From Thermogutta sp039793925 (GTDB taxonomy: Bacteria; Planctomycetota; Planctomycetia; Pirellulales; Thermoguttaceae): DNA of 64,000 nt. The position numbers and the translations under genes were made by a program. The notes under the pieces are model-generated. The model made no database searches. It was not told the DNA's origin and saw only the letters and a list, made by a program, of their open reading frames with translations. Shown here in pieces: positions 63,306 to 64,000 of the stretch (the first letter of the stretch is position 1; each line of letters begins with the position of its first letter). Location of the stretch: NCBI RefSeq assembly GCF_039793925.1, contig NZ_JBAMME010000017.1:1-64000 (forward strand). Direction: 5' to 3'.

Positions 63306-63768
63306 TCACGCGAGCCACCGCCCATCGTCGTCAGCAGCGTCGGCGGCCTTTTCCCCTTCACAGACTACCACCGGAACGTCATCGGGGGCGGCAGCAATTC
63401 CGGGAGCCTATAGAGGATTCTCGGGGCCGGCAACGCCCCGTGTTTCCAACCGGCGGGGGTTTTGTGCACCGGGCGGATTCCCTTGCCCTCGGGACGGTTC
63501 CAGCGGGCCACAACGGTATTAAGTTGGTATTAAGTTCGTTGCTGGCGTTGCGATACTCCCCCTTGAAATCGAGCTTTCGAGGCTCGTACATCAGCGATGC
63601 TTCCTCGTCGGTACTGTACTTTTGATCATTAGTGGATTCACCCTTCCATCGAACAACCGAAGACCGCCGCGACCTGCGGACGGTGAATAGCCGGGGTTGG
63701 GGAATGGGTGGCGAACTGGTTTTGCGGGACGGTTTTGCTCTGGTTTTGCGAGGCGGTTTTTGTGCCAT
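63306..63768 (-). pseudogene. Decayed mobile-element primase (TOPRIM-type) gene
   Basis: On the minus strand the reading MYEPRKLDFKGEYRNASNELNT continues, after removal of one copy of an 11-bp tandem duplication, as VVARWNRPEGKGIRPVHK, TPAGWKHGALPAPRILYRLPELL. One missing base later it reads AAAPDDVPVVVCEGEKAADAA and stops. 'Y.LPELL...P..PV.V.EGEKAADA' is the TOPRIM start of phage and plasmid primase-helicases. Three frames are needed to follow the homology, so it is a pseudogene, truncated on its 3' side by a stop at 63306. A 39-residue frame ending CPQCGTLFA (63325-63206) lies just beyond and may be another remnant. No intact integrase is seen. Confidence 0.6.
63515..63536. repeat. 11-bp perfect tandem duplication inside the primase remnant
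   Basis: GGTATTAAGTT occurs twice without a gap. Deleting one copy restores the primase reading frame, so the duplication is a frame-breaking mutation. Confidence 0.85.
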
Positions 63769-64000
63769 TGGGGCACGAGAAATTGCGCGAAAATCCGAAA
63801 CGCTACGCAACGGCGTGCGCTGCCGTGGCATTCTATGGAGCGGGGAAAATTGATTGGCCATTTTCGGCAAAGGTCGCGCGGCTCGGTTCGCGTTACACTG
63901 GCGATAACCGCTGGGATTTTTGCTCCCTATCCACTCTTGACTGTCGGACAGTGGCAGACAAAGATGGACACAGTTGGAAAGGGGTAGAGGGTGGCTTGCC
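63769..64000. other. Right end of window, no supported gene
   Basis: Low-complexity frames on both strands overlap here without recognisable motifs. The region may belong to the same decayed element as the primase remnant. Confidence 0.4.

Noticed and set aside
1..64000. CRISPR arrays and intact insertion sequences
   Set aside because: No regularly spaced repeats with unique spacers, no transposase and no terminal inverted repeats were seen; the short hairpins are dispersed and not spacer-separated.

Overview
The window looks like chromosomal DNA of a planctomycete, probably a thermophilic member of the Pirellulales (Thermogutta-like). This is inferred from gene content, not from any search. 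Planctomycete markers include the adjacent DUF1501 and PSCyt1/DUF1549/DUF1553 genes, a Tat-exported Gfo/Idh/MocA oxidoreductase, DUF1080-type ConA-like proteins, and a very large pseudopilin-like protein downstream of several prepilins. The DNA is moderately GC-rich and densely coding. Two runs of ten N (8311-8320 and 20205-20214) mark scaffold joins.

Layout. 1-4.3 kb: a KamA-type radical SAM aminomutase open to the left edge, a YkgJ-type cysteine-cluster protein and two D-Ala-D-Ala-ligase-like ATP-grasp enzymes, all on the + strand. 4.3-9.3 kb: a toroid-repeat membrane protein and a TPR lipoprotein (-), then a small hypothetical and a secreted metallopeptidase-like protein (+). 9.6-19.4 kb: an isolated pseudopilin, a short MetE-like protein, metG, a TPR protein, an RsbW-like kinase, a DUF2157 membrane protein, recJ and rpmG. 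19.9-36.7 kb: a type IV pilus/type II secretion-like assembly cluster with two PilB/GspE ATPases, PilT, PilC/GspF, four pseudopilin-like proteins in an overlapping run and an 1802-residue GspK-like protein. 36.7-42.5 kb: scpB, a coiled-coil protein, the oxidoreductase, a membrane protein and a HEAT-repeat protein. 42.8-46.1 kb: a feoA-feoB-FeoB-associated Cys-rich protein cluster with a Fur-box-like palindrome upstream. 46.6-48.1 kb: ffh. 48.3-48.6 kb: a strong candidate for an unannotated structured RNA on the minus strand. 48.9-62.5 kb: a ConA-like protein, hypE, ilvC-ilvN, a DUF1080 protein, an O-antigen-ligase-like protein, the DUF1501 and PSCyt1 genes and an MBL-fold hydrolase. 62.8-64 kb: a tRNA with anticodon CAT (probably tRNA-Ile2), its terminator and the remains of a mobile-element primase.

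The clearest functional units are the pilus/secretion cluster, the ferrous iron uptake cluster and the last common steps of branched-chain amino acid synthesis (ilvN, ilvC). The aminomutase plus twin ATP-grasp group may make and ligate a beta-amino acid such as beta-lysine; this is a hypothesis. Between genes there is a family of short hairpins whose stems change in a compensated way while the loop and flank stay constant.
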